DNA from: Diplonema japonicum
Lineage: Eukaryota; Euglenozoa; Diplonemea; Diplonemida; Diplonemidae
Assembly: GCA_964019335.1 (NCBI GenBank)
Contig: OZ025656.1
Span: 62,001 to 126,000 of the forward strand
Length of the DNA: 64,000 bases
Reading direction: 5' to 3'
Shown here: positions 1 through 9,780 of the stretch, piece after piece
How positions within the stretch are numbered: position 1 is the first letter of the stretch
Layout of the letters: the number at the start of each line of letters is the position of its first letter
The notes under the pieces: generated by a model
The model's input: only the letters and a program-made list of their open reading frames with translations
The model's database searches: none
Told to the model about the DNA's origin: nothing
Position numbers and translations under genes: made by a program

Positions 1-579
1 TGTGGCAGGACGCCGAAAAAAAAATTCAAATTAACATGCAAGATCCCTGAGACGAAAGCTGGATGCCCTAAAAAGGAGAAGGGGTATGGTCAGTACTAGG
101 TATCTCAGTTTCGGATATCCATGCTACTAACTAATACTTAGTGAGCAGCAACCTTATTTATCGTCCTGGAAGAAAAAATGTAACCGTTGCAAGCCTTGTA
201 GAAAAAGACCCTTCTTAAGGAAACGTAAGGAAAAGTTTCCGTTTCCGTTTCCTTTTTTTTTCAAAAAATGCATGGAAACACGTTTCCATACCAGCATAGC
301 CTTAGGGAGGAAAGAAAGGAGGTACATATTATTTATTATTTCCCCCCTTTTCTATTGCATCCAAATACAACATTTGATGCGGAAAGCAGAAACAACAGCT
401 TGGCTTAGGTGTGCGAAAAAATGTGAGAAGACAAGAAAAAAAGAAGGGGGGGAAAAAGGTAAACACATCATATATGTCAAAAAAAAATCAAGGTTTTTTT
501 TTTTTTTCCTTTTTTTTCCCCCATTTTTTTTCCAAAATGAAAAAAAAAAAAAAAGTTGCAAAACTATCAAAAATAATGA

Positions 580-668
580 CAGTGTTGGGGAGAGTTCCGT
601 GGAGTCCCGTGAGTCCCGTCCGGACCTGTATTCCGTTTTAGGGCACGGGACGGGACTGACCAACACTG
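580..668 (+). repeat. Short palindromic CAGTGTTGG element, copy 1
   Basis: The 89-base unit starts CAGTGTTGG and ends CCAACACTG, so its ends are inverted repeats. The interior is rich in GGGACT/AGTCCC words. The same unit lies in the opposite orientation at 2500-2612. The flank on the poly-A side (about 541-579, with GCAAAACTATCAAAAATAAT) is shared as well, so the mobile unit may be longer than the palindrome. I see no matching target-site duplication next to the ends. Ends of the form CAGTG are common in hAT-type DNA transposons, but no transposase is present. Confidence 0.6.
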
Positions 669-779
669 CTTTTGAGGTGGTTTGGTGGCCAATTTTTGGG
701 TGACCTGGGGTTGGCTACTCTGGCCCCCCTGGCCCCCCTGAGATTTTCAGGGGGGCTGTAACAACGCTGGTGGGGAGGA

Positions 780-1290
780 AAATATATGTGTGACAAACAG
801 GCACTGGGGTTGAGCTGAGCTGTACATCGCACACATTAAAGGCACGGTGCAAAAAGCAAGGAACCACATTAAGGACACGACGTGGAACACAGAAGAAGCT
901 ACAGCTTGGCTGAGGCGCACCCCCTGTAATCAAGTGTTGTGGTGATATAGTCAACACTTTCGACCTTGATGATGCAAAGAGGAAAAAAATGTATGAGTTA
1001 AAGGAGGCCGGTGTTGGCGGCGCCCTGCACAAGAACTGTCTACTTGATTACAGGGGGCATGCCACGGCCGAGTTGTAGCTTCTTCTGCGTCGTGTCCTTA
1101 ATGTGTGCGGTGTACAGCTCAACCCCAGCCGGTGCATCCTGGGTAACCAAGATTCTGCACTCATGCAGTTTGCTGCCTGTTCGTCACCCTGAGCATCTGC
1201 TTCTTCCACTCGGGTGCTACTGGTGATGACCGACGAGGAGGTCAACAGTGGATGTTTTTCTTATATTTTCATGTTATCCCCACCACCGAA
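780..1290. repeat. Fold-back repeat A
   Basis: Two inverted arms, about 805-935 and 1030-1125, share GAAGAAGCTACA and the core CCCCCTGTAATCAAGT, and face each other across about 100 bases. The right arm continues into TTTTCTTATATTTTCATG and TTATCCCCACCACC near 1255-1287. That tail recurs at 3505-3540 (inverted) and 8225-8260. Further copies of the same family are at 3500-4080, 6361-7535, 7975-8290 and 9300-9530. No coding capacity is evident. Confidence 0.6.
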
Positions 1291-1724
1291 AAAAAAAAAA
1301 ATGAAAAAATAGCTATTTACTGCCAACAAGTAATGACTTTACCATTACCTCGAGGTCGGTAAAGCATTACTTGGCGGTAGGTAAGTGGTTTTATTTCACG
1401 ACACTCAGAAATTACTTCACCACGAGGGGCACAACAGGGTGACAAGGGGTACAACAAGAGAGGGGTTACAAAGGTTACAATACAAGTTGTTTTCCCTCCT
1501 TTTGTTGACTAAGAGCTGCCGCTGTCGCTGGCATTGCCACTGTCACCATCTCTAATCAGGCCTTCCCATACCTGGCGCGGCCGCTGGCTCCTTTTTTTCT
1601 GCTGCTTCGGTATTTTGAAGTCATTTGGGGAGCTTGGGTAAGCTGACTAAGTTACCCTTACCCACAGAAGAGTTACCCCCAGAAACTGGGAACAAGGCCT
1701 AGCCAAAAGTGGGCAAATTGGGAG

Positions 1725-1985
1725 GAAAAAGTAGTCCAACTTGGAACTGAGCCGAGGCAAAAGTTGTCCAATTGAGCTGAACCTGGGGGGAAATAGCAAA
1801 CTGAGAGGAAAAAGTAGCCCCACTGGGAACTGAACCGAGGCAAAAATTGGCCTACCGAGGCATATTATTTAACGGGAACCCCCTATTACTTCACGGAAAA
1901 CAGGCCATTATTTCACCGTGAAGTAATGAGATTTAGTGTGAAGTAATGAGATTTAGCGTGAAGTAATGGGCCCCCCAGTGCATGA
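1725..1985. repeat. Short direct repeats around GTGAAGTAATG
   Basis: Two diverged copies of a block containing GGAACTGA(G/A)CCGAGGCAAAA lie at about 1735-1770 and 1805-1850. They are followed by three close copies of GTGAAGTAATG between 1917 and 1970, two of them joined by AGATTTAG. The block is non-coding and its function is unknown. Confidence 0.5.
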
Positions 1986-2001
1986 AGTAATTTCTGGAAA
2001 T

Positions 2002-2160
2002 AAAAAAAAAAAAAAATGGGTAAGTAATTCCCTGTTCTGCCATGTTCTGCCAGTTCCACCAAGTTATGGTTCCACTGGTTCCACTGTTCCACCAAGTTCC
2101 GACTGTTCAGTTTGGTGGAAGGGAACAGAACAACCCACCCCCTGTTGGTAAAAGCCACTT
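2002..2160. repeat. Direct repeat C, copy 1 (second at 6195-6330)
   Basis: The unit contains TTCCACCAAGTT, GGTTCCACTGGTTC and TCAGTTTGGTGGAAGGGAA, ending ACCCACCCC. The same order of words, in the same orientation and after a similar poly-A stretch, occurs at 6195-6330. No coding frame is conserved between the copies, which suggests a dispersed non-coding repeat. Confidence 0.6.
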
Positions 2161-2321
2161 TATCACCCCCATTATGTGACCAGTGTTGTTATGAGATTTT
2201 GCTGGGGTGCATGGGGTGCTGGAAAAAAAAAATTCTCAGGCCCCCAAAACAGGTTTTTTTTGACTTTTTTTGGAAAAAAAAATTTTTTTTGGCTCATTTT
2301 TGCCATTTTTGACCCAATTCT

Positions 2322-2484
2322 GCAAGTCTCCCAGCTGTGGTTACCTAATCGAATTTTTTTTTCTTCAAGGAATCAATTTTCCTCCGAAAAATTAAGATTT
2401 ATATCATTCTAGCACCTTATAACTCAAAACACACACTTTCACTCATTTGAATTTATTTTCAGCTTTTTTTGGAATTTATTTAAC
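2322..2484. repeat. Direct repeat D, copy 1 (second at 4985-5156)
   Basis: The unit begins TCCCAGCTGTGGTTACCTAA and carries TTCAAGGAATCAA, ATATCATTCTAGCACCTT and CATTTGAATTTATT in that order. The second copy at 4985-5156 is in the same orientation with scattered substitutions. A fragment of its first 20 bases recurs near 5249-5268. Confidence 0.6.
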
Positions 2485-2499
2485 CCATAACACTCTGGG

Positions 2500-2612
2500 C
2501 AGTGTTGGTCAGTCCCATCCCATCCCCTAAAACGGAATATGGGCCTGGATGGGACTCATGGGACTCCACAGGATGGGACTCGATGGGACTCACGGAACTC
2601 TCCCCAACACTG
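2500..2612 (-). repeat. Short palindromic CAGTGTTGG element, copy 2
   Basis: This is the reverse-complement relative of the unit at 580-668, including ACGGAACTCTCCCCAACACTG and the word CTAAAACGGAATA. It is about 24 bases longer because one GGGACT-rich segment is duplicated. The shared flank TTTTTGATAGTTTTACAACTT follows on its right and then runs into poly-T. Confidence 0.6.
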
Positions 2613-2734
2613 TCATTATTTTTGATAGTTTTACAACTTTTCTTTTTTTTTTTTTTTTCTTTTTTCATAGTATCCAGGGTTAACCAATCACCCATGGGTT
2701 TTTAATTACAATTGGGTTTTAAATTGATGTCAAA

Positions 2735-3173
2735 TGAAAGGCAAGCATGCAACCATGCTTAAAACCCTTATATTCGTATTCCAGGCCCCCCCAGATACAC
2801 AAAGCCGGCCCCAGGGAGCATCAAAACGACTTAGAAAAGGATTATTTTCTCAAAAAGCTGTTTTTTCGCTTTTTTTGATGGGTTTTTAATTAAAAGCGAA
2901 AAAACAAAAAAAATCGAAAATCAAAAATTAAAACAGGAGGAGAGCATGCAATCATGCTTAAAACCCTTCATTTCATCCCCCAGGCCCCCCAGATACACAA
3001 AGCCAACCCCAGGGAGCATCAAAATGACATAGAAAAGGATTATTTTCCTGAAAAGCTGGTGCTTCCCTGTTTCAGGCAGGATCCTAATTGGGAGCAAAAT
3101 CAAAAGTCAATAATTAAAACGGGAGGAGAGCATGCAACCATGCAAAAGATAACCCTTTAATTCGTCCCCCAGG
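2735..3173. repeat. Tandem repeat of about 190 bases
   Basis: Two full copies and one partial copy are arranged head to tail, starting near 2738, 2943 and 3128. Shared landmarks are GCATGCAA(C/T)CATGC, CCCCCAGATACACAAAGCC, CCAGGGAGCATCAAAA and AGAAAAGGATTATTTT. The third copy is interrupted at 3174 by the left end of the large inverted repeat, so the tandem array predates that insertion. Confidence 0.65.
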
Positions 3174-4080
3174 CAGTGATGGGTGAATCCTAATTAGGAC
3201 TAGACCAGACTGGACCAGACTGGACTGGATCCGGTGTGAATTTCGACCCAATTATGCTGGACTGACCAGACTGACCAGACTGGACTGGACTGAACCAGAC
3301 CGGACTGGACTGAACCAGACCAGACAAGATACAACCACAACACCACATCCCCCCCTTTTTTTTGCTGCAGAGTTCAAACGTATAAACAGATGTCTACAAG
3401 AAAAGATGTTACACAGGTACTGAGAGACAACAACAACAACAACAATGAGAAAAAAAAATTAAAAAAAAAATAAAAAAAAAAGAAAAAAAACCTTTATCTT
3501 CTTTTTCAGGTGGTGGGGATAACATGAAAATATAAGAAAAACATCCTGTTGACCTCCTCATCGGTTATCACCAAGCAAACCACATGAGTGCAGAATCTTG
3601 GTTACCTGGGGTGCCCTGGCTAGGGTTGAGCTGAACACCACACACATTAAGGACACGACACAGAACACAGAAGAAGCTACAACTCGGCCATGGTGATTAA
3701 GGACACGATGCAGAATGCAGAAGAAGCTACAACCCGGCTGTGGTGCACCCCCTGTAATCAAGTAGACAGTTCTTGTGCAGGGCACTGCCAACACCAGCCT
3801 CCTTTAACTCTTGTATATTATTCCAAAGGTGGTGGGGATAGCATGAAAAAACATCAGATGTGTTGTTCGCTGTTGACTCCTCATTGGTCATCACCAGTAG
3901 CTCCTGAGTGGAAGAACATAATGCAGATGCTCAGGGTGACAAACAGGCAGCAAACTGCACAAGCACCGAATCTTGGTTACCTGGGACACTCTGGCTGGGG
4001 TTGAGCTGTACACCACACACATTAAAGATATGACACAGAATGCAGAAGAAGCTACAACTCGGTTGTGGTGTGCCCCCTGC

Positions 4081-4430
4081 AGTGTTGTTACAAGAATGGG
4101 TTGCCCCCCGAGATTTTCAGGGGGGCACAGGGGGGCAAATCCAGGGGGGCAGGGGGGTGGGGGGGCAAAAAAAAATTTTTTTATAGTGTCCAAAAAAATT
4201 TTTTTTCCACCCAAAAAAAGTTGTCAAAGACACCCAAAAATTGATCTTTTTTCCAAAAAAAAATTTTTTTTTCTCAAAAGTACCTATCCTAGGCCTTAAT
4301 AGAGGCATTTAGTGCAGTGTTGTTATGGGAAAAAACCCAGGGGGGTGGGGGGGCAAGGGGGTACAGGGGGGTGGGGGGGCACAGGGGGTGGGGGGGCTGG
4401 GGGTGGGGGGGTAAAAAAAATTTTTTTTCT
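4081..4430 (+). repeat. Two CAGTGTTGTTA modules followed by G-runs
   Basis: Units starting CAGTGTTGTTA at about 4081 and 4315 each lead into several runs of five to seven G separated by a few bases, then into A(n)T(n). A third copy lies inverted at about 8580-8662, where the runs appear as C. The G-runs could fold into quadruplexes on the + strand here. No coding function is seen. Confidence 0.6.
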
Positions 4431-5587
4431 AGGGACCCTCACTCATATAGCACCCTCAAAACAGACTTTTTTGGAAATTTTTGGCCAAAAAAAAATTTTT
4501 TTTTTCCCAGGGGACCCCAAACTTGGGGTCACTTTGGCCATTTTTGACCCCAAATTTTTTTTTCTGGAAAAAGCCAGAAATCATGAAATTTATATTAAAA
4601 ACACCTTAAAAACCCATTTCTGCAAACCAAAAAGTTCAGAAAGGTGTTTAGGTGGAATACACATCTCTAAACTATATTCTGAAGTAAAAAGTAAGTAAAA
4701 ATCCGAAAATCTCAGGGGGGGCAACTCATTCTCATGACAACACTGGGAGGGCAAAAAATAATTTTTTTTTGAACACCCAATTTTGTCACAAAAATGGAAT
4801 TCTGAACAGCCAATGGAAAGTTTTGACCCCACTTGGACTGAAAATTTTTCTTCAAAAATCACTTTAGGAATTTTCCTTAGGGTCTAAATGGTCACCTGAA
4901 AATCACAAAATCAAGCTTCATTTTAGAATGGTATTTTTGGAATTTTGGCCTAATTTTGGGTGATGATAAGCAAAATGCTCCTTGAAGTAGGTTTCCCAGC
5001 TGTGGTTACCTAATCAAATTTTTTTTCCTTCAAGGAATCAACTTTCTTCCGAAAATTTAAGATTCATATCATTCTAGCACCTTGTAACTCACTTTTCAGG
5101 AAACACACATTTTCACACATTTGAATTTATTCTTTAGTTTTTTTCTGAACCTATTTAATTTTTAAACCTAATAAAGAAAGAGTAAATCCTCCTATTCAAA
5201 ACTTTTTAGTCCCAGTGTTGCCAAAATGGGTTGAAAATTAAAGTACCCAGCTGTGGTTACTTAATCAAAAAAGAATTTAATAGCCCATTTAACCTATGTA
5301 TTCAAACCTTTTACCCTTACTTGGTTTTTTTTGTGGAATTTATTTCATTCTTTTGGTTCCTTGCCCAGCAATAGCAGTTGGTCTTTCCTCTTGGCTGCAA
5401 TCTCCTTCACCTCCAGTGCTTTGCCAACAATAACAGTGTCAGTGGTGGCACCTTCTTCACCTCAATCCTGGGACCTTTCAACCCTAATATTGCCAGCCAT
5501 GCCCCCATTCCACCCAAGGTAGGCTATCAGGTAGTCTTTTCTGACAGATTTTCTGGTTCTATTGGGGTGTCTTGTTAGGTTAGGTTA

Positions 5588-6165
5588 TTTTTTAAAACAA
5601 CCTGCCAATAAAGTACAGTAAAAACAGGGGGGGGAAATACAAAGAATGAGAAAGGTAAGTTATAAAGGAAAGAAAAATGACAGATGGACCATTACTAGGC
5701 CAAGTACAGGTGCCCTTTGTGAAAAAAATCTTTTTTTCTGAGGTAAAATATCACTTTTCAGGTGTTTTTGACAATTTTTTTTGTGCAAACCCATGACCAT
5801 CTCACTTTCACTATTAGCCTCATTGAGGTCTAGAATAGGTATTTTTGAGGGAAAAAAATTTTTTTTGAGAAAAAATCAATTTAAGGGTGTTTTTGGCCAC
5901 TTTTTTTGGGAGGAAAAACAATTTTTTGGACACTATTTTTTTTTTTTTCCAGCACCCCATGCACCCAATAAAGTACAGTAAAAAAAAGGGGGGTAAATAC
6001 AAAGAATGAGAAGGGTAAGTCATAAAGGAGAGAAAACCAACAGATAGACCATTACTAGGCCTGATATAGGTACCCTTATGGAAAAAAATCAATTTTTCTG
6101 AGGTAAAAAACCACTTTTCAGGTGTTTTTGACCACTTGTTCATGTGAAAAAAAATTTTTTTTGGG
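5588..6165. repeat. Direct repeat E, two copies about 377 bases apart
   Basis: Copies at 5588-5795 and 5965-6165 share CAATAAAGTACAGTAAAAA, AAATACAAAGAATGAGAA, GACCATTACTAGGCC and CACTTTTCAGGTGTTTTTGA in the same order and orientation. They are separated by a segment of long A and T runs. The unit looks like a dispersed non-coding repeat. Confidence 0.65.
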
Positions 6166-6360
6166 CACCTTTTTTTTTTGACCCCAAACATCTCAAAAAA
6201 AAAAAGAAAAAAAAATAGGTAAGGAATTCCCTGTTCCACCAAGTTCTGGTTCCACTGGTTCTGCCATTCCACCAATCTCCAACTTTTCAGTTTGGTGGAA
6301 GGGAATGGAACGACCCACCCCTGCATGAGCAGAATCTGGTTACCTGGGATGCCCTGGCTG

Positions 6361-7535
6361 GGGTTGAGCTGAACACTGGACATGACATGGAATGCAGAAG
6401 AAGCTACAACTCAGCTGTGGTGTACCCCCCAAGTAGTCTTGTGCAGGTCCTTTAACTCATATATCTCACCATGGCCAGGTTGTCATGTCACGTTCCACAT
6501 TGATCACCACAGCCAGGTTACATCCAAATACAACATTTCCAGACATATGTACATACCTGCAGCTGCAGTGCACAAAGAAGAAGAAGAAGAAAAAAAAAAA
6601 AAAAAAAAAAAAGGAAAAAAAAATCATTGTCCAAAAATTTGAAAAAAAAGTGTTTGCAGGTGTGTCAAAAATTGCAGAAAATTTTCGAGTCTGGTTGAGA
6701 CTGTCAATGCATGCCACCAGAGGCACCCATTCAAGGGAGTTGCATGCAATCCCAGAGCAGTGTTGGTCCAGACCCTTGAGGGACTCAGGGGACTCCAAGG
6801 GACAGGACAGGAGTCCCCTGAAATTTTCAGGGGTCTGGAGGGGACTCAGGGGACTCTTGGGACCAAAAAATTTCTTTGTGTTTTTTGTGTCACAAAGGCC
6901 CAAATTTAGGCTGGGGCTTGCATTTGGCACTTTTGGTTTCAAAGGTTCAAGAGGTCCTAGGTTTGGGTGGGATGTGAGGCAAGGATCATACTACCTTGTT
7001 GTGACTATGTAAAAAAAAACGGTGTACCCATTTTACCAGACTGACCAGACTGACTGGACTGACCAGACTCAAAAATTTTCTGCAATTTTTGACACACCTG
7101 CAAACACTTTTTTTCAAATATTTTTGGACAATGATTTTTTTTTTTTTTTTTTTTTTTGCCTTTTTTTTTTTCTTCTTTGTGCTTCTTTTTTCTTCTTTGT
7201 ACCACAGACATGCACAGCTCCATCAAGCCATTTGCACCTATCTACTCCAGTGCACTGCAGCTGCAGGTATGTAGAAATGTCTGGAAATGTTGTATTTGGA
7301 TGTAATACAACCTGGCTGTGGTGATCAATGCAGAACACAGAAGAAGCTACAACCTGGCTGTGGTGAGAGATATATGAGTTAAAGGACCTGCACAAGACTA
7401 CTTGATTACAGGGGGTGCACCACAGCTGGGTTGTAGCTTCTTGCATTCTGCATCATTTCCTTAATCACTGTGGCTGGGTTGTAGCTTCTTCTGTGTTCTG
7501 TGTTGTGTCCTTAATGTGTGTGGTGTACAGCTCAA
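6361..7535. repeat. Fold-back repeat B with a CAGTGTTGG module in its loop
   Basis: The arms are about 6361-6694 and 7066-7535. The left arm reads ACAGCCAGGTTACATCC, then CAACATTTCCAGACAT, CTGCAGCTGCAGTGCAC, a poly-A block and TGTTTGCAGGTGTGTCAAAA. The right arm carries the same words reverse-complemented in reverse order. The loop contains a unit starting CAGTGTTGGTCCAGACCC at 6758 with GGGACTC repeats, evidently a second element inserted into the first. On the right the outer arm has an additional duplicated GAAGAAGCTACAAC block. Confidence 0.65.
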
Positions 7536-8579
7536 CACTGCCTGCTTTTCCCTGTGCAGTATAGTGGTACATGTTATAAAACACGTGCCATGTTGTGCAC
7601 TGTGTTGTGCACCCTGTGTTGCATACATGGTGTAAAATAAGTCACAACACACCACCTTGAAAATTCGCGGTGTTGGGGTGGTTTGTGGGGTGGACTGGTC
7701 AGACCCCTCAGACCAGACTGCCCACCTGACTACAGTGGCCTTGGCTGAGTTGTTGTGTGGTGTTATTGTCTTCTTCTTCTGCATTTTGCATTGTGTCCTT
7801 AATGCATGTGGTGTGCCAGCTTTGTTGGGATTTCCCCAAGGTAATATGGGATAGGGGAATTCCTTACTTTTTTTTTGTTTTAACAATATTATTGTCAAGA
7901 CTAAAAACTAGTTGATGGCAGTGTAATGAGCTATCTTATTAGGTAAAATTCCACTCATGCACACAAACAAATGGAGTGTCAATTTTTTTCCTCTTTGCAT
8001 CATCAAGGTTGAAAGTGGTGACTATATCACCACAACACTGACAGCACAATATTCCATGTCGTGTCCTTAATGTGTGCAGTGTGCAGCTCAACACCAGCCA
8101 TGGCCCTGGTAACTAAGATTCTGGGCCTGTGTAGTTTGCTGCCAGTTCATCACCCTGAGCATCTGCAATACGTTCCTCCACTCAGGCACAACTGGTGATG
8201 ACCAACATGGAGGTCAACAGGATGTTTTTCTTATATTTTCATGTTATCCCCACCACCTGAAAAAGAAGATAAAGGTTTTTTTTTTTCTTTTTTTTTCTTT
8301 GTTTCTCATTGTTGTTGTTGTTGTTGTTGTCTCTCAGTACCTGTGTAACATCTTTTCTTGTAGACATCTGTTTATATGTTTGAACTCTGCAGCAAAAAAA
8401 AGGGGGGGAGTGTGGTGTTGTGGTTGTATCTTGTACGGTCTGGTTCAGTCCAGTCCAGTCTGGTCTGGTCTGGTCAGTCTGGCAATAATTGGGTTGAAAT
8501 TCACACTGGATCCAGTCCAGTCTGGTCCAGTCCAGTCTAGTCCTAATTAGGATTCACCCATCACTGTGTAATTTGGGGT

Positions 8580-8662
8580 CCCTAGAAAAAAAAATTTTTT
8601 TTTGCCCCCCCACCCCCCTGTGCCCCCCTGCCCCCCTGGGTTTTTTCCCCATAACAACACTG
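8580..8662 (-). repeat. Inverted copy of the CAGTGTTGTTA G-run module
   Basis: Read on the - strand, this is CAGTGTTGTTATGGGGAAAA followed by runs of G, A(n)T(n) and CTAGGGACCCC, matching 4312-4440. It abuts the right end of the large inverted repeat at 8566. Confidence 0.55.
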
Positions 8663-9299
8663 CTGAGAAGGCATGTTTGCTGCTTGGTTGGTGGTGCCTG
8701 TGATGCTTGTAATCTTATCTGATGCAAGTTTGTGCTGCAGGGTTGGATGTGTTGAAAACACCCTGTGTCCAGGTTGTGTTCAGAGTAAGCAGAATGGACA
8801 AAAATGGAACAACCAAGGCTCATATGGACAGAAAACATGGGGACAAGGAGGGGAATGGGACAGAACAAGAGGGGACCAAGTTGCATAGTAACAAGTAGCA
8901 TGCTGACTGGGGCTTGCATTTTTTTGTTTTTGGTATTTTTGTTTTCAAAGTACAAATAAAAAAACCTAGATTCCTAAGGCATTGTGGAAAGTAATAAAAA
9001 ACACATGACATCATTTCTGGGGTTTCCAGGTGTGTCCCCTGTGACCCTGTCCCATTTTTCGGCTGAGGGAAGAAAGGGGTCATACCCACCCTGGCACCAT
9101 TGTGGAGTTTGGTGGAAAGTAATAAAACACATTTGACACATTTTTCAACCCTCTTCCCCTCTGACCCCTTGTCCCATCTTTTGGCCAGAGGGGAGGGGAG
9201 GGGTCACCCAACACTCTGAAGTGCCAAAAATCTCATTATTAACTAATTAAATTGGCAAGCAGCATGAAGCAAATGACAAAGGGTGAAAAAAAAAAATCA

Positions 9300-9540
9300 G
9301 GGCACCATGGCTGGGGTTGAGTTGCACACCACACACATTAAAAACACAATCAGAAGCTACAGATAGGCTGAGGTGCACCCCTAGTCAAGTAGACAATGCT
9401 TGAGCAGGGTGCCCTGCCACATACTGCAGGCACCCTTAAATAGGTTTTTTCTTCTTCTTTTTTTTCTCTTTTCCCCCCCCCAGACAGACTCATATAAGAG
9501 TTAAAGAAGGCCAGTGGCAGAGGGTACACCTCAGCCAAGC
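9300..9540. repeat. Partial copy of the fold-back A/B family
   Basis: This piece contains GGCTGGGGTTGAGTTGCACAC, ACACACATTAAAAACAC, AGAAGCTACA and CAAGTAGACA, in the order found at 3600-3790, but more diverged. It is the last repeat before the gene array. Two further CAGTGTTG words at about 9593 and 9642 lie beyond it. Confidence 0.5.
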
Positions 9541-9719
9541 TGTAGCTGCATAGCTTACCCCATTCCTTTTGTTCTGGATTCCCTCAAATTCCCAGTGTTG
9601 GACAATCCTCATCGTATACTTGATACAACCTAACTCCACACCAGTGTTGAGTGACCTGGTGTATTTTTCAAACCATCTCTTTGAACCTCTCCACTAAGGT
9701 AAACCTTCCTGTTTTATTG

Positions 9720-9769
9720 TTTCTGTTCTTTTTTTTCTCTTCTCTTGCACTTTCTTTATGTCACCTCAG
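9720..9769 (+). promoter_or_regulatory. Likely trans-splice acceptor of the first gene
   Basis: A T/C run (TTCTTTTTTTTCTCTTCTCT) is followed by CACCTCAG ending at 9769, 11 bases before the ATG at 9781. Pyrimidine run, AG and short leader are what a spliced-leader acceptor looks like. An alternative is the 3' end of a 5'-UTR cis intron. Comparable AGs precede the starts of all later genes. Confidence 0.45.
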
Positions 9770-9780
9770 GGATAAATAAG

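Larger units (their letters stand above)
3174..8566. mobile_element. Large inverted repeat with about 430-base arms
   Basis: The left end CAGTGATGGGTGAATCC at 3174 is mirrored by GGATTCACCCATCACTG ending at 8566. The arms (about 3174-3600 and 8135-8566) stay alike through a CCAGACTGGACTGG satellite, GCTGCAGAGTTCAAAC, a CAA/GTT microsatellite and GGTGGTGGGGATAACATG. The 4.5-kb interior contains other repeats but no transposase. It may be a non-autonomous transposon with long terminal inverted repeats, or two solo elements inserted in opposite directions. The bases outside the two ends do not form an obvious target-site duplication, which favours the second reading. Confidence 0.5.
1..9720. other. 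Gene-free, repeat-dense region
   Basis: I see no supportable gene here on either strand. Open frames are short, run through homopolymers, and do not resemble proteins. The stretch is built from repeats copied in both orientations: fold-back elements, modules that start CAGTGTTG, runs of G or C, and many A(n)T(n) blocks such as those near 2220-2310, 4160-4280 and 5850-5950. Composition differs sharply from the gene array, which starts at about 9.72 kb. Parts described nowhere else (1-579, 1290-1720, 8660-9300) hold poly-A/T runs and diverged repeat pieces only. It could be a transposon nest or a subtelomeric region; no telomere repeat is visible. Confidence 0.8.

Noticed and set aside
272-703. 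Open frames in both strands of the first kilobase
   Set aside because: They consist of Lys/Phe/Pro runs from poly-A, poly-T and poly-C and have no protein character.
3421-3460. CRISPR-like spaced repeats among the CAA and CCAGACTGG tracts
   Set aside because: They are microsatellite or satellite repeats without unique spacers, in a eukaryotic setting.
3600-3790. tRNA-derived SINE within the fold-back family
   Set aside because: I could find no clear A box and B box at proper spacing and no tRNA cloverleaf.
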